A DNA stretch of 64,000 nt from Micrococcus sp. 2A (lineage in GTDB: Bacteria; Actinomycetota; Actinomycetes; Actinomycetales; Micrococcaceae): assembly GCF_039519235.1 (NCBI RefSeq), contig NZ_CP154351.1:1116001-1180000 (forward strand), in the 5' to 3' direction. Shown here in pieces: positions 56,548 through 64,000 of the stretch (position 1 is its first letter; every line of letters starts with the position of its first letter). A model generated the notes under the pieces. That model worked only from the letters and a program-made list of their open reading frames with translations. It was not told the DNA's origin and did not search any database. Made by a program: the position numbers and the translations under genes.

Positions 56548-57661
56548 GCCGGTGACCGGTTCGCACACCCCTGAGCACCCGGCGGCCGTCACGGCCGCCG
56601 GTACCCCGAGGCGCGCCACGCAGGGCGCCCCGGGGGAGGACATCATCGTCTTCGACCACGTGAGTCGCGTGTTCGCCACCGGCGGCCGCGAGGTCACGGC
56701 GGTGGACGACGTCTCCCTGTCCGTCCGCCGCGGTGAGGTCTTCGGCGTCATCGGGTTCTCCGGAGCCGGCAAGTCCACCCTGATCCGCATGATCAACGGG
56801 CTGGAGAAGCCGACGTCGGGCACGGTCACCGTGCTCGGCGAGCAGGTCTCGCACCTCTCCGAGGCGCGCCTGCGACCCCTGCGCACACGGATCGGCATGG
56901 TGTTCCAGCAGTTCAACCTGCTCACCTCCCGCACCGTGGCGGGGAACGTGGAGTACGCCCTCGCCACGGCCGGGTGGCCGCGGGGCGACCGCAAGGCCCG
57001 CGTCGCGGAGCTCCTCGAGTTCGTGGGGCTGGCCGACAAGGCGCGGCACTACCCCGAGCAGCTCTCGGGCGGGCAGAAGCAGCGCGTGGGCATCGCCCGC
57101 GCGCTCGCCGCCGAGCCGGAGATCCTCCTGGCCGACGAGGCCACGAGCGCCCTCGACCCCTCCACCACCCAGGAGGTCCTCACCGTGCTGCGGCGCGTCA
57201 ACGAGGAGCTCGGCGTGACGATCGTGGCCATCACCCACGAGATGGAGGTCATCCGCTCGATCGCCGACCGCGTGGCCGTGATGGACACCGGCCGTGTGGT
57301 GGAGTCGGGGAAGGTCTACGACCTCTTCTCCCGTCCGGCCCACTCGGCCGACGCCGCGTCCTTCGTGGCCACCGCCCTGAAGGACCGCCCCACGGCGGAG
57401 GAGGTCGCCCGCATCCGCGAGCGCACCGCCGGCCGCCTGGTGATGGTGTCCCTCAAGGACGCCGCCGCCGTGTCCGGGGTGCTCGGCACCGCCGCACAGC
57501 GCGGGGTGGGATTCGAGATCGTCCACGGCGGCATGTCCGCCACCAAGGACTCGGCCTACGGCCTGCTCACCGTGGCGCTCACGGGTGAGCCGGCCGCCGT
57601 CGAGGCGTTCGTCGCGGACCTGGCGGGCGCCGGGGACGTGCAGGAGGTGCAGCACCCGTGA
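56540..57661 (+). CDS. metN: Methionine ABC transporter ATP-binding protein
   Basis: About 373-aa ATPase energising methionine uptake. Walker A GFSGAGKST, Q-loop MVFQQFNLL, signature LSGGQKQRVGIARAL and Walker B ILLADEATSALD are all present. The C-terminal NIL domain (about 100 aa) senses methionine. The start is uncertain: GTG 56540 overlaps the metQ stop, GTG 56552 follows it, and ATG 56522 lies within metQ. Confidence 0.94.
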   Translation: MPEPVTGSHTPEHPAAVTAAGTPRRATQGAPGEDIIVFDHVSRVFATGGREVTAVDDVSLSVRRGEVFGVIGFSGAGKSTLIRMINGLEKPTSGTVTVLGEQVSHLSEARLRPLRTRIGMVFQQFNLLTSRTVAGNVEYALATAGWPRGDRKARVAELLEFVGLADKARHYPEQLSGGQKQRVGIARALAAEPEILLADEATSALDPSTTQEVLTVLRRVNEELGVTIVAITHEMEVIRSIADRVAVMDTGRVVESGKVYDLFSRPAHSADAASFVATALKDRPTAEEVARIRERTAGRLVMVSLKDAAAVSGVLGTAAQRGVGFEIVHGGMSATKDSAYGLLTVALTGEPAAVEAFVADLAGAGDVQEVQHP

Positions 57662-58335
57662 TCCAGGACATCCAGAACCTCGACTGGGACTACTACGGCC
57701 CCGAGCTGCTCTCCGCGATCGGCGACACCCTCTACATGGTGGGGTGGGCCTTCCTGCTCGGCGGCATCCTCGGCATGCTCGTCGGCATGGTGCTGTACAC
57801 CACGCGGCCGGGCGGCATCTACGCCAACCGGGTGGCCTACGCCGCGATGAACTTCGTGGTCAACCTCATCCGGCCGATCCCGTTCGTCATCCTCATCGCC
57901 GCCCTGCAGCCGCTCACCATCCAGGTGGTCGGCACCGGCATCGGCAACACGGCGGTCGTGTTCTGCATGATCTGGGCCTCCACGTTCGGCATCGCCCGCA
58001 TCGTGGAGCAGAACCTCGTCTCGCTGGACCCCGGCGTGATCGAGGCGGCCCGGGCCATGGGCGCCTCCCGGATGCGGATCATCCGCACCGTGGTGCTCCC
58101 CGAGGCCCTCGGCCCGCTGATCCTCGGCTTCACGTTCGTGATCATCTCCCTCGTGGACATGTCCGCCATGGCCGGCATCATCGGTGGCGGCGGCATCGGC
58201 AACTTCGCCATCGTCGAGGGGTACAACCGGTTCCGCCCCGAGATCACGTGGCTCGCCGTCGCGGTCGTCATCGTGCTCGTCCAGGCGCTGCAGCTGGCAG
58301 GCAACGGGATCGCCCGCCGGGTCATGCGCCGCTGA
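57658..58335 (+). CDS. metI: Methionine ABC transporter permease
   Basis: 225-aa inner-membrane permease with five to six helices. The EAA loop EAARAMGASRMRIIRTVVLP contacts MetN, and RPIPFVILIAALQPLT is typical. GTG 57658 overlaps the metN stop. Confidence 0.94.
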   Translation: MIQDIQNLDWDYYGPELLSAIGDTLYMVGWAFLLGGILGMLVGMVLYTTRPGGIYANRVAYAAMNFVVNLIRPIPFVILIAALQPLTIQVVGTGIGNTAVVFCMIWASTFGIARIVEQNLVSLDPGVIEAARAMGASRMRIIRTVVLPEALGPLILGFTFVIISLVDMSAMAGIIGGGGIGNFAIVEGYNRFRPEITWLAVAVVIVLVQALQLAGNGIARRVMRR

Positions 58336-58371
58336 GCGGAGGCTCGTCGCGCGGTCCTGCCGCGCCCCACT

Positions 58372-58417
58372 CGACGCCGGCCGGTCGTCTCCCCACGGAG
58401 GCGACCGGCCGGCGTCG
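58372..58417. terminator. Terminator after metI
   Basis: 21-bp stem (58372-58392 with 58397-58417) with one G-U pair, loop CCAC. Confidence 0.85.
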
Positions 58418-58423
58418 TTCTGG

Positions 58424-58429
58424 CAGACT
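58424..58429 (+). promoter_or_regulatory. Leaderless -10 box for the thioesterase gene
   Basis: CAGACT, 7 bases before the ATG at 58437 and right after the metI terminator. Confidence 0.4.
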
Positions 58430-58436
58430 GCCGGGC

Positions 58437-59294
58437 ATGACCACTGATGCCCACGACGGCGGCGCCGAGACCGGCGCTGAGCCCCGCGCGTACTACGTCC
58501 GCACCGCCGATCCCCGCACCACCGAGGAGGGTGTGCGCATCGCCGACGTCCGCTCCACCGTGCACGCTCAGGGCGCGTGGCGGCCCGAGGAGATGCACAT
58601 GGCGGCCGTGTCCGCGCTGCTCGTCCATGAGATCCAGGCGGAGTTCGGCAAGGACGGCCTGCGGGTCGCTCGCCTGAGCTTCGAGATCCTCGGCACCCTC
58701 TGGTCCGGCGACCTGCACGTGGAGACCCGTGTGATCCGCCCGGGAAAGACGATCGAGCTCGTGGAGTCCGTGCTCACCGCCCGCGAGCGGGCCGTCCTGA
58801 CCTGCCGCGCGTGGCTGCTCACGACGACGGACACGTCCGCCGCCCTGAACATCCCCGACGAGCTGCTCACCCCGCGCGAGGGGTGCGCCGGCGAGGGAGC
58901 CCTGTCCGGGTGGGGCGGCGGCTTCATCGCGAGCCTCGACGGACTCGAGGCCCCCGGCCACGAGCCCGGCCACGGCCGCGTCTGGCTGACCTCGGACGTC
59001 GCGATGGTGGACGGGGAGACCACCTCGGACCTCGTGCGCCTGATCGGACTGGCGGACGCGGCGAACGGCATCGCGCCGGTGCTGCCGCCCAAGCCGGGCG
59101 GCTGGTTCTTCCCGAACGTGGATCTGCAGATCCACCTGTACCGCCAGCCGACGGGCTCCTGGCTGGGCATCGCCAACCAGGTCACCGTGGGCCCGGACGG
59201 CGTGGGCCTCACCTCCTCCGTGCTCCACGACGACGGCGGCCCCTTCGCCCACGCCGAGCAGACCCTGACCGTGCGCCCGTGGCCAGAGGCGTGA
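58437..59294 (+). CDS. Thioesterase family protein (double hotdog, TesB-like)
   Basis: 285-aa predicted acyl-CoA thioesterase. Two hotdog halves are recognisable: LSFEILGTLWSGDLHVETRV in the first and the substrate-proximal PNVDLQIHLYRQPTGSWLGI in the second. Acyl specificity unknown. The start is set by the -10 box 7 bases upstream (leaderless). The stop overlaps the GTG of the next gene. Confidence 0.8.
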   Translation: MTTDAHDGGAETGAEPRAYYVRTADPRTTEEGVRIADVRSTVHAQGAWRPEEMHMAAVSALLVHEIQAEFGKDGLRVARLSFEILGTLWSGDLHVETRVIRPGKTIELVESVLTARERAVLTCRAWLLTTTDTSAALNIPDELLTPREGCAGEGALSGWGGGFIASLDGLEAPGHEPGHGRVWLTSDVAMVDGETTSDLVRLIGLADAANGIAPVLPPKPGGWFFPNVDLQIHLYRQPTGSWLGIANQVTVGPDGVGLTSSVLHDDGGPFAHAEQTLTVRPWPEA

Positions 59295-60112
59295 GCGGGT
59301 CCGGACCGACGGACGGATCGAGGGACGAGGCGTCGGACGCCGCGGACGGTGGTCGCCTGAAGCAGCCCGGGGAGGGCGCGGCGCCCCAGGGGGTCCGCTG
59401 GTTCGTGCAGGGTGAGTCGTTGGGCGCGACCGAGGACCTCGACTGGGCCATGGACGCGCTCGGCCAGTTCCGGGCGGCCGCGGCGGCGGGCACGCCGATG
59501 GCCGACCTGATCCGGGTCTACGTGCCGGAGCCCACCGTGGCCTTCGGCCAGCGCGACACCCGGCTGACCGGGCACGCGTCCGCCGTCGACGCGTGCCGTG
59601 CCCATGGCTTCGCGCCAGTGACGCGCCGGGCCGGGGGACGGGCGGCGGCCTACCACCACGGCTGCGTGGTGGTGGACCACCTCGCCCTCGAGGAGGACGC
59701 CGGGGTGCGCCAGCAGGCACGGTTCTCCGAGTTCGCGGACCTGTTCGTGCGGGCGTTCGCGCGGATGGGGGTCGAGTCATCCGTGGGGGAGATCCCGGGG
59801 GAGTACTGCCCGGGCGAATTCTCCGTGCAGGGGCCGGCACCCGGGCATCCGGTGAAGCTGGCCGGCTCGGCGCAGCGCGTGGTCAAGGGGGCGTGGCTGT
59901 TCTCCACCCACGTGGTGGTCGCCGACGCCTCCCCGCTGCGCGCCGTGCTCACTGACGTCTACCGCTCGCTCGGGCTCGAGATGGACCCGCGGACCGTCGG
60001 CGGGGCGGACGACGTGCGACCCGGGGCCGCGGTGCCGGCGTTCACGGTCGCCCTGCGTGACGAGTACGCGGCGTGGGCGCAGGGGCAGGGGCGCGGCGTC
60101 GTGGACGTCTGA
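59291..60112 (+). CDS. Lipoate--protein ligase family protein
   Basis: 273-aa member of the biotin/lipoyl ligase fold. AFGQRDTRLTG and RRAGGRAAAYHHGCVVVDHL correspond to the lipoate-binding loop, and VKLAGSAQRVVKGAWLFSTH carries the conserved Lys. Either a lipoate ligase or octanoyl transferase; which one is not decidable from sequence alone. The first about 30 residues are disordered. GTG 59291 overlaps the thioesterase stop. Confidence 0.82.
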   Translation: MSGSGPTDGSRDEASDAADGGRLKQPGEGAAPQGVRWFVQGESLGATEDLDWAMDALGQFRAAAAAGTPMADLIRVYVPEPTVAFGQRDTRLTGHASAVDACRAHGFAPVTRRAGGRAAAYHHGCVVVDHLALEEDAGVRQQARFSEFADLFVRAFARMGVESSVGEIPGEYCPGEFSVQGPAPGHPVKLAGSAQRVVKGAWLFSTHVVVADASPLRAVLTDVYRSLGLEMDPRTVGGADDVRPGAAVPAFTVALRDEYAAWAQGQGRGVVDV

Positions 60113-60185
60113 GCGCCGTCGACGCCCGCGAGGCGCGCCACGAGGGCGGTGTCGGCGGCGATCACGGTGGAGACGTGGCGGCTGC

Positions 60186-60836
60186 TCACGCGGAGCCCCC
60201 CACCCCGCCCACTGCGCCCGTCATGGCCAGCGCCGCGAGTTCGCGCTTCAGCCGTGCCTTTGACCGCGGCGCGAAACCGGCCGCGAGCGCATGCGCCCGG
60301 CGCTCGGCGTCCGTGCGGTACAGCGCCCAGCCCCGCTGCACCAGGAACGGGACCGGCTTGCGCCGTTCGGCGACGTCGCGGCCGAACCGGCGCACCGCCG
60401 TCGTCCCCCGCCACTGGTCGATGTACCAGGCCTCGAACGGGACGCCTGCGCGGGTGAGCGCCGCGGGCATCTCCTCCGCGAAGATGCCCTCGGCCACGAT
60501 CACTCCGTCCGGTTCCAGCGAGACGGCGGTGTGCCCGAGCACGGAGGACGTGGAGATGTCGTAGTCGGGGACGCGGGTGACGCCCTCCTCGAGGAGCTCG
60601 ACGACGGCGTCCACCGCGGCCTGCTCGTTCCACGTCCCGGGGTGGTCCCAGTCGATCTCCCCGTAGGGGGTGCGCGGGAAGACGGGGCCGGAGCCGCCGC
60701 CGTCGTCGGACTGCTGGAAGTAGAACGCGTCCAGCGGGAGGTGGGGGCGCCCGTAGCGCCGGGCGAGGTAGGACTTGCCCGAGCCGGAGGCACCTCCGAG
60801 GAGGACGACGCGCGCGGCGTCCGTCAGGGTGTCCAC
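60186..60836 (-). CDS. P-loop uridine kinase-like protein
   Basis: 216-aa nucleoside-kinase-like ATPase. Walker A is LLGGASGSGKSYLARRYG (about residues 12-29), then LDAFYFQQSDD with the acceptor Asp, and DWDHPGTWNEQ as in uridine kinases. VIVAEGIFAEE is the Walker B-like strand. Substrate unproven. GTG 60836 starts 5 bases after the MBL gene, so it is the third gene of an mscR-MBL-kinase run. Confidence 0.8.
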   Translation of the reverse strand: MDTLTDAARVVLLGGASGSGKSYLARRYGRPHLPLDAFYFQQSDDGGGSGPVFPRTPYGEIDWDHPGTWNEQAAVDAVVELLEEGVTRVPDYDISTSSVLGHTAVSLEPDGVIVAEGIFAEEMPAALTRAGVPFEAWYIDQWRGTTAVRRFGRDVAERRKPVPFLVQRGWALYRTDAERRAHALAAGFAPRSKARLKRELAALAMTGAVGGVGGSA

Positions 60837-60841
60837 GGGGC

Positions 60842-61501
60842 TCAGTGACCCCGCTCGATCCACTCCTGCAGGTGCGGCTTCTCGTCCCCGATGCGGGTCG
60901 AGCCGCCGTGGCCCGTGTGGACCACCGTGGACTCCGGCAGCGTGAGCAGGCGCTCGCGGATCGATTCGATGATCGTGTCGAAGTCCGAGTACGAACGGCC
61001 CGTGGCGCCGGGCCCGCCCTGGAAGAGCGTGTCGCCGGAGAACAGCACGCCGGTGGGGGTGCCGTCGTCGTCCTGCTCGCCGAGGTCCGGGGCGTGGAGG
61101 CACACGGAGCCGGGGGAGTGCCCGGGCGTGTGGAGCACGCGCAGCTCGACGCCGGCCACACGCATCACGTCGCCGTCGGTCAGGTCGCCGTCGGGGGCGT
61201 CGTCGGGGAAGACGGCGTCCCACAGCATGCGGTCGGCCGGGTGCATCAGCACGGGGGCGTCCACCATCTGGCGGAACTCCTGGACCTGGCGGATGTGGTC
61301 GTCGTGGCCGTGGGTGAGGAGGATGGCCAGCACCTGGCGGCCGGCCACCTTCCTCCACACGGCGGAGGCATCATGCGCCGGGTCGATGACGACGCACTCC
61401 TCCGCGCCGCCGACGACCCACACGTTGTTGTCCACCTGGTGCGTCTCGCCGTCGAGGGAGAACGTGCCGGAGGTGACGGCGTGGTCGATGCGCGCGGCCA
61501 T
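60842..61501 (-). CDS. MBL-fold metallo-hydrolase
   Basis: 219-aa metallo-beta-lactamase-fold hydrolase, glyoxalase II-like. The metal motif LLTHGHDDHIRQ, then HTPGHSPGSVCL, SGDTLF and HTGHGG provide the dinuclear-site ligands. Its ATG overlaps the stop of mscR (TGATG). The pairing suggests it hydrolyses S-formylmycothiol made by MscR. Confidence 0.9.
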   Translation of the reverse strand: MAARIDHAVTSGTFSLDGETHQVDNNVWVVGGAEECVVIDPAHDASAVWRKVAGRQVLAILLTHGHDDHIRQVQEFRQMVDAPVLMHPADRMLWDAVFPDDAPDGDLTDGDVMRVAGVELRVLHTPGHSPGSVCLHAPDLGEQDDDGTPTGVLFSGDTLFQGGPGATGRSYSDFDTIIESIRERLLTLPESTVVHTGHGGSTRIGDEKPHLQEWIERGH

Positions 61502-62595
61502 CAAAGCACCACCACCGAGCGCAGGACGTCGCCGGACTTCATGGTCTCGAAGGCCTCGTCGACCTGGTCGAGGGCGACGGTCTCGGTGACGAACTCGTCC
61601 AGGGGCAGGCGGCCCAGGCGGTACTGCTCCACCAGCATGGGGAAGTCGCGCTCGGGCAGGCAGTCGCCGTACCACGAGGACTTCAGGGCGCCGCCGCGGC
61701 CGAACATCTCGAGCAGCGGCAGGGTGAGCTGCATGTCCGGGGTGGGCACGCCCACCAGCACCACGCGGCCGGCAAGGTCGCGCGCGTAGAACGCCTGCTC
61801 GTAGGTCTCGGGGCGGCCCACGGCCTCGATGACGACGTCGGCGCCGAAGCCGCCCGTCGCGGCGCGGATGGCTTCCACCGGGTCCTGCTCCTTGGAGTTC
61901 ACCGTGTGGGTGGCGCCCAGCTCGGTGGCCTTGGCGAGCTTCTTGTCGTCGATGTCCACCGCGATGATCGTGGTGGCCCCGGCGAGCTTCGCGCCCGCGA
62001 TCGAGGCGACGCCCACGCCGCCGCAGCCGATGACGGCCACGGACTCGCCGCGCTTGACCGCGCCGGTGTTCATGGCGGCGCCGATGCCGGCCATGACGCC
62101 GCAGCCCAGCAGGCCCACGGCGGCCTGCTCCTCGACGCCGTCCACGCCGTCCACCGTGGTGCACTGCTTGGAGTGGACGAGGGTCTTGTCGGCGAAGGCG
62201 CCGATGCCGAGGGCGGGGGAGAGCTCCGTGCCGTCCTCGAGGGTCATCTTCTGGGCGGCGTTGTGCGTGGCGAAGCAGTACTCGAGCTGGCCCTTCTTGC
62301 ACGCGCGGCACTCGCCGCACACGGCGCGCCAGTTGAGGATCACGGTGTCGCCGACGGCCACGTGGGTGACGCCCTCGCCGATCGCCGAGACCACGCCGGT
62401 CGCCTCGTGGCCGAGCAGGTACGGGTACTCGTCGCCGATGCCGCCCTGCACGTAGTGCAGGTCCGTGTGGCACACGCCGCACGTCTTGACGTCGACGACG
62501 GCCTCTCCCGGTCCCGGGTCGGGGATGATGATGGTCTCGATGCTGACGGGGGCGTCCTTCGCCATGGCGACGACGCCGCGGACCTTCTGTGGCAC
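61501..62595 (-). CDS. mscR: S-(hydroxymethyl)mycothiol dehydrogenase
   Basis: 364-aa zinc alcohol dehydrogenase detoxifying formaldehyde as its mycothiol adduct (and nitrosomycothiol). Catalytic zinc ligands are in [10 protein letters not shown] and GHEATGVV; the structural zinc set is [15 protein letters not shown]. The NAD site is [20 protein letters not shown] 62595 has AAGGAG 6 bases upstream. The closest family is actinobacterial MscR/AdhE2. Confidence 0.92.
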   Translation of the reverse strand: MPQKVRGVVAMAKDAPVSIETIIIPDPGPGEAVVDVKTCGVCHTDLHYVQGGIGDEYPYLLGHEATGVVSAIGEGVTHVAVGDTVILNWRAVCGECRACKKGQLEYCFATHNAAQKMTLEDGTELSPALGIGAFADKTLVHSKQCTTVDGVDGVEEQAAVGLLGCGVMAGIGAAMNTGAVKRGESVAVIGCGGVGVASIAGAKLAGATTIIAVDIDDKKLAKATELGATHTVNSKEQDPVEAIRAATGGFGADVVIEAVGRPETYEQAFYARDLAGRVVLVGVPTPDMQLTLPLLEMFGRGGALKSSWYGDCLPERDFPMLVEQYRLGRLPLDEFVTETVALDQVDEAFETMKSGDVLRSVVVL

Positions 62596-62697
62596 GCTGA
62601 CTCCTTGTGCAGTGGGGGTGGCTCGGTGTCCATCCCACCACACGCGAGGCCGGGGTGGCATCCGGTGGGGACCGGCGGCGACCCCGTTGTGGTGGGG

Positions 62698-62703
62698 CAC
62701 ACT
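62698..62703 (+). promoter_or_regulatory. Leaderless -10 box for the SRAP gene
   Basis: CACACT, 6 bases before the ATG at 62710; it faces away from mscR. Confidence 0.4.
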
Positions 62704-62709
62704 GGGGGC

Positions 62710-63570
62710 ATGTGCGGACGGTATGTGATGGCCCGGGCGGCCGGTGACCTCGTCAGGCTAGGCGGCGGCATGCTGCCCGATGAGACGCTCGAACTGCGGC
62801 CCAACTGGAACGTGGCCCCGACGGCGGACGTGCCGATCCTGCTGGAGCGGGCGGTGGACGGGGACGGCGCGGGGGCGTCTGGCGGGGGCGAGGCGCCCGA
62901 CGGGGAGGTGCGGCGCGAGCTGCACGTGGCGCGGTGGGGACTCGTTCCGCCGTGGGCGAAGGAGCTGTCCGTGGGGTCGCGGGCGTTCAACGCCCGGTCC
63001 GAGACGGTGGCACAGAAGCCGACGTTCCGGGCGGCCGTGCGTTCGCGCCGTTGCGCGGTGCCGGTGGAGGGGTACTACGAGTGGAAGAAGCCGGAGCCCG
63101 GGGCGAAGGGAGCCGACGGGAAGGCCGCCGAGAAGCAGCCCTTCTACGTGCACCCGGCCGGCGCCGGTGACGGCGAGGGGCCCGTGATCTGGTTCGCCGG
63201 GCTCTACGAGTGGTGGCAGGACCCGGAAGCGAAAGCCGCGGGAGAGGACGCGTGGGTGCTCTCGACGTCGATCCTGACGATGGCGGCGCCGAACATGGAG
63301 GCGGAGGATCCGCTGCTGGCGGAGCTGGGGGAGCTGCACGACCGGCTGCCCGTGCCCTTGGGAGCCGAGGCGATGGCCCGCTGGCTGGAGCCCGGGAAGC
63401 TCGGGTCGGCAGAGGAGGCCGAACTGCTCGTGGACGAGGTGTGCGCGCAGGCGTACGGCGTGGCGTCGGGGTGGCGCCTGCGCCCGGTGGGCTCGGCCGT
63501 GGGGAACGTGCGGAACAACGGCCCGGAGCTGATCGAGGAGCCCGGCGAGGTGCAGGAGCGACTCCTCTGA
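62710..63570 (+). CDS. SRAP domain protein (abasic-site crosslinker, HMCES/YedK family)
   Basis: 286-aa protein that covalently shields abasic sites in single-stranded DNA. The catalytic Cys2 directly after Met (MCGRYVMA), [25 protein letters not shown] and LHDRLPVPL (active-site His) are all present. Two linkers (about residues 55-70 and 135-150) are longer than usual. Cys2 requires removal of the start Met, which fixes ATG 62710. Confidence 0.94.
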   Translation: MCGRYVMARAAGDLVRLGGGMLPDETLELRPNWNVAPTADVPILLERAVDGDGAGASGGGEAPDGEVRRELHVARWGLVPPWAKELSVGSRAFNARSETVAQKPTFRAAVRSRRCAVPVEGYYEWKKPEPGAKGADGKAAEKQPFYVHPAGAGDGEGPVIWFAGLYEWWQDPEAKAAGEDAWVLSTSILTMAAPNMEAEDPLLAELGELHDRLPVPLGAEAMARWLEPGKLGSAEEAELLVDEVCAQAYGVASGWRLRPVGSAVGNVRNNGPELIEEPGEVQERLL

Positions 63571-63614
63571 GGTGGGCCGGGTGGGGCGCCCGGAGGTGAG
63601 CCGAGGAGCGGCCT

Positions 63615-64000
63615 TCAGCCGCCGTCCGGGGCGTCGATGGGCCCGGTGCAGCCCCACGCGGAGGCGTCGGCGCCGCAGTCGTCGGCGACGTTGCGCGTGA
63701 CGGTGCGCCAGATGTCCGCGGTGACCGGGGCGGCGTCCAGGGTGATGGTGCCGGGGATCAGCTGCCACTCGCCGCCGGCCACCCGGTACTCGCCGACGTA
63801 CACCGTGGTCAGCCCGACCGTGTAGGACCCCGTGTCCTCGTAGACGTGGCTCGTGGGGGTGGGCACGTTGAACTCGGGCTGCGCGTGGCCTCCGTCGTGG
63901 GTGGTCACGGTGCCGGTGCCGTCACCGTAGGTCCAGTGGAAGGTGACGGGCGTGGCGCGGAGTTCGATGTCCTGGCCGGCGATGGTCGTGGTCAGGAAGA
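63615..64000 (-). CDS. PKD-domain surface protein, 3' end (runs off the window)
   Basis: C-terminal about 127 residues of a larger gene starting beyond the window edge. ATPVTFHWTYGDG and SHVYEDTGSYTVGLTTVYVG are the PKD-fold signatures, followed by a Trp/Thr-rich stretch with two Cys (DDCGADASAWGC). No membrane anchor at the end, so probably secreted. A GTG at 63908 is internal, not a start, because the frame stays open to the window edge. Confidence 0.75.
   Translation of the reverse strand, partial: FLTTTIAGQDIELRATPVTFHWTYGDGTGTVTTHDGGHAQPEFNVPTPTSHVYEDTGSYTVGLTTVYVGEYRVAGGEWQLIPGTITLDAAPVTADIWRTVTRNVADDCGADASAWGCTGPIDAPDGG

Noticed and set aside
63615..63908. A complete small gene starting at GTG 63908
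   Set aside because: The frame stays open and PKD-like (FHWTYGDG) to the window edge, so this is the 3' end of a larger gene.

Overview
This is a chromosomal segment of a very GC-rich actinobacterium. The gene set and order (clpP1-clpP2-clpX, ileS-folC-ndk-rne-rplU-rpmA-obg-proB-proA-nadD-rsfS, nrdHIE and nrdF), mycothiol-linked enzymes (an Rv2466c-type reductase and S-(hydroxymethyl)mycothiol dehydrogenase), eukaryote-like IleS and many leaderless promoters point to Micrococcaceae, most likely Micrococcus. That placement is inference from recognised families, not from a database search.

Layout. 1-27.3 kb is conserved core: Clp protease, a mycothiol-type reductase, valS, a T-box-controlled ileS with folC and a DUF4233 gene, ndk, VKOR, RNase E/G, ribosomal proteins L21 and L27, the GTPase Obg, proline synthesis, NAD synthesis and ribosome silencing. 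27.4-28.9 kb carries two identical tRNA-Ala(GGC) genes around a Gfo/Idh oxidoreductase. 28.9-38.1 kb is an accessory island of visibly lower GC. It is bounded on the left by the 3' end of the second tRNA-Ala and on the right by a 61-base imperfect copy of that tRNA end and its terminator.

The island holds decayed large-serine-recombinase remnants, a probable beta-flower protein with a Gly-Tyr-Pro tail, and one very large gene cut into pieces. Removing two intact IS256-family elements, each with an exact 8-bp target duplication, and allowing for one 1-base frameshift rebuilds a single reading frame of about 1,400 codons. Its predicted product has a PD-(D/E)XK-like nuclease region, a STAND-type P-loop NTPase and a long C-terminal region, an architecture typical of anti-phage defence proteins. 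This is the most interesting object in the window.

38.4-45.8 kb returns to core GC with a surface protein and a GABA-utilisation cluster: SSADH, APC permease, XRE regulator, GABA aminotransferase and a divergent LysR regulator. 45.9-50 kb has a broken surface protein, a class F-like sortase, a DUF305 lipoprotein, a small acetyltransferase and a DJ-1/PfpI protein. 50-55 kb encodes class Ib ribonucleotide reductase behind tandem NrdR boxes. 55-58 kb is the methionine importer metQNI behind a 320-nt structured leader that resembles an S-box core. 58-64 kb has a thioesterase, a lipoate-ligase-like protein, a P-loop kinase, a formaldehyde/mycothiol pair (mscR plus MBL hydrolase), an SRAP protein and the 3' end of a PKD-domain protein running off the window.
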